Shown here: one piece after another, positions 14,323 through 14,351 of the stretch
How positions within the stretch are numbered: the stretch's first letter is position 1
Layout: each line of letters starts with the position of its first letter
DNA from: Methanomassiliicoccus sp. UBA6
GTDB lineage: Archaea; Thermoplasmatota; Thermoplasmata; Methanomassiliicoccales; Methanomassiliicoccaceae
Length of the DNA stretch: 14,351 nt
Direction of reading: 5' to 3'
NCBI GenBank assembly: GCA_002508545.1
Contig: DAVH01000029.1
Coordinates: 20,737-35,087 of the forward strand
Translations under genes and position numbers: made by a program
The notes under the pieces: model-generated
The model's database searches: none
What the model saw: only the letters and a program-made list of their open reading frames with translations
What the model was told of the DNA's origin: nothing

Positions 14323-14351
14323 GGAGCGGGGGCCGGGCGCTTACCGCGCCC

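Noticed and set aside
14258..14351. Short open plus-strand frame starting ATGAAAAAAGAG and running off the right edge
   Set aside because: Only about 31 codons, no ribosome binding site, and it crosses a hairpin terminator and a TATA-like stretch, which explain the sequence better.

Overview
This GC-rich window most likely comes from an anaerobic methanogen-type archaeon. My guess is a Methanomassiliicoccales-like Thermoplasmatota. The support is an archaeal set of late cobalamin genes (CobY instead of bacterial CobU, and a CbiZ-CobZ fusion of the CbiS type known from methanogens), A/T-rich TATA-like boxes about 25 bases before inferred transcript starts, GGAGGTGA-type ribosome binding sites, and two oxygen-sensitive radical SAM enzymes. 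The taxonomic assignment is inference; there is no rRNA or other marker gene here.

Positions 1-5350 (+ strand) are a tightly packed corrinoid salvage and nucleotide-loop assembly operon: an ABC transporter ATPase (5' end cut by the window edge), cobD, cbiB, cbiS, cobS and cobY. Genes overlap or lie 4 bases apart. The products fit one route: imported cobamides or cobinamides are trimmed to cobyric acid (CbiZ domain), re-armed with aminopropanol phosphate (CobD, CbiB), activated with GTP (CobY), joined to alpha-ribazole phosphate (CobS) and dephosphorylated (CobZ domain). cobS and cobY both lack a usual start codon where the family N-terminus should begin.

Positions 5347-6792 (- strand) hold a bacterial-type cardiolipin synthase, convergent with cobY; the two stops share one CTAG. 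It is divergent from a membrane-anchored LEA14/WHy-domain protein (6950-7438), which is followed after 46 bases by an anaerobic sulfatase-maturating radical SAM enzyme (7485-8771). Next come a small protein resembling the DUF6325 family and a Gln-rich SHOCT-domain protein (8922-9683), ended by a hairpin plus T-tract.

Positions 9841-14111 (- strand), read right to left, are a membrane protein with a bacterial PH-like domain, a PflX-type radical SAM protein and a large cytosolic arylsulfatase whose CSPTR motif is the expected substrate of the maturase at 7485. The sulfatase and the DUF6325/SHOCT pair look like families I associate with Actinobacteria, so 7.4-12.2 kb may be an acquired sulfatase module. 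The right edge (14112-14351) holds promoter-like AT-rich sequence and a probable terminator, with no supportable gene. I saw no tRNA, rRNA, CRISPR array or insertion sequence.
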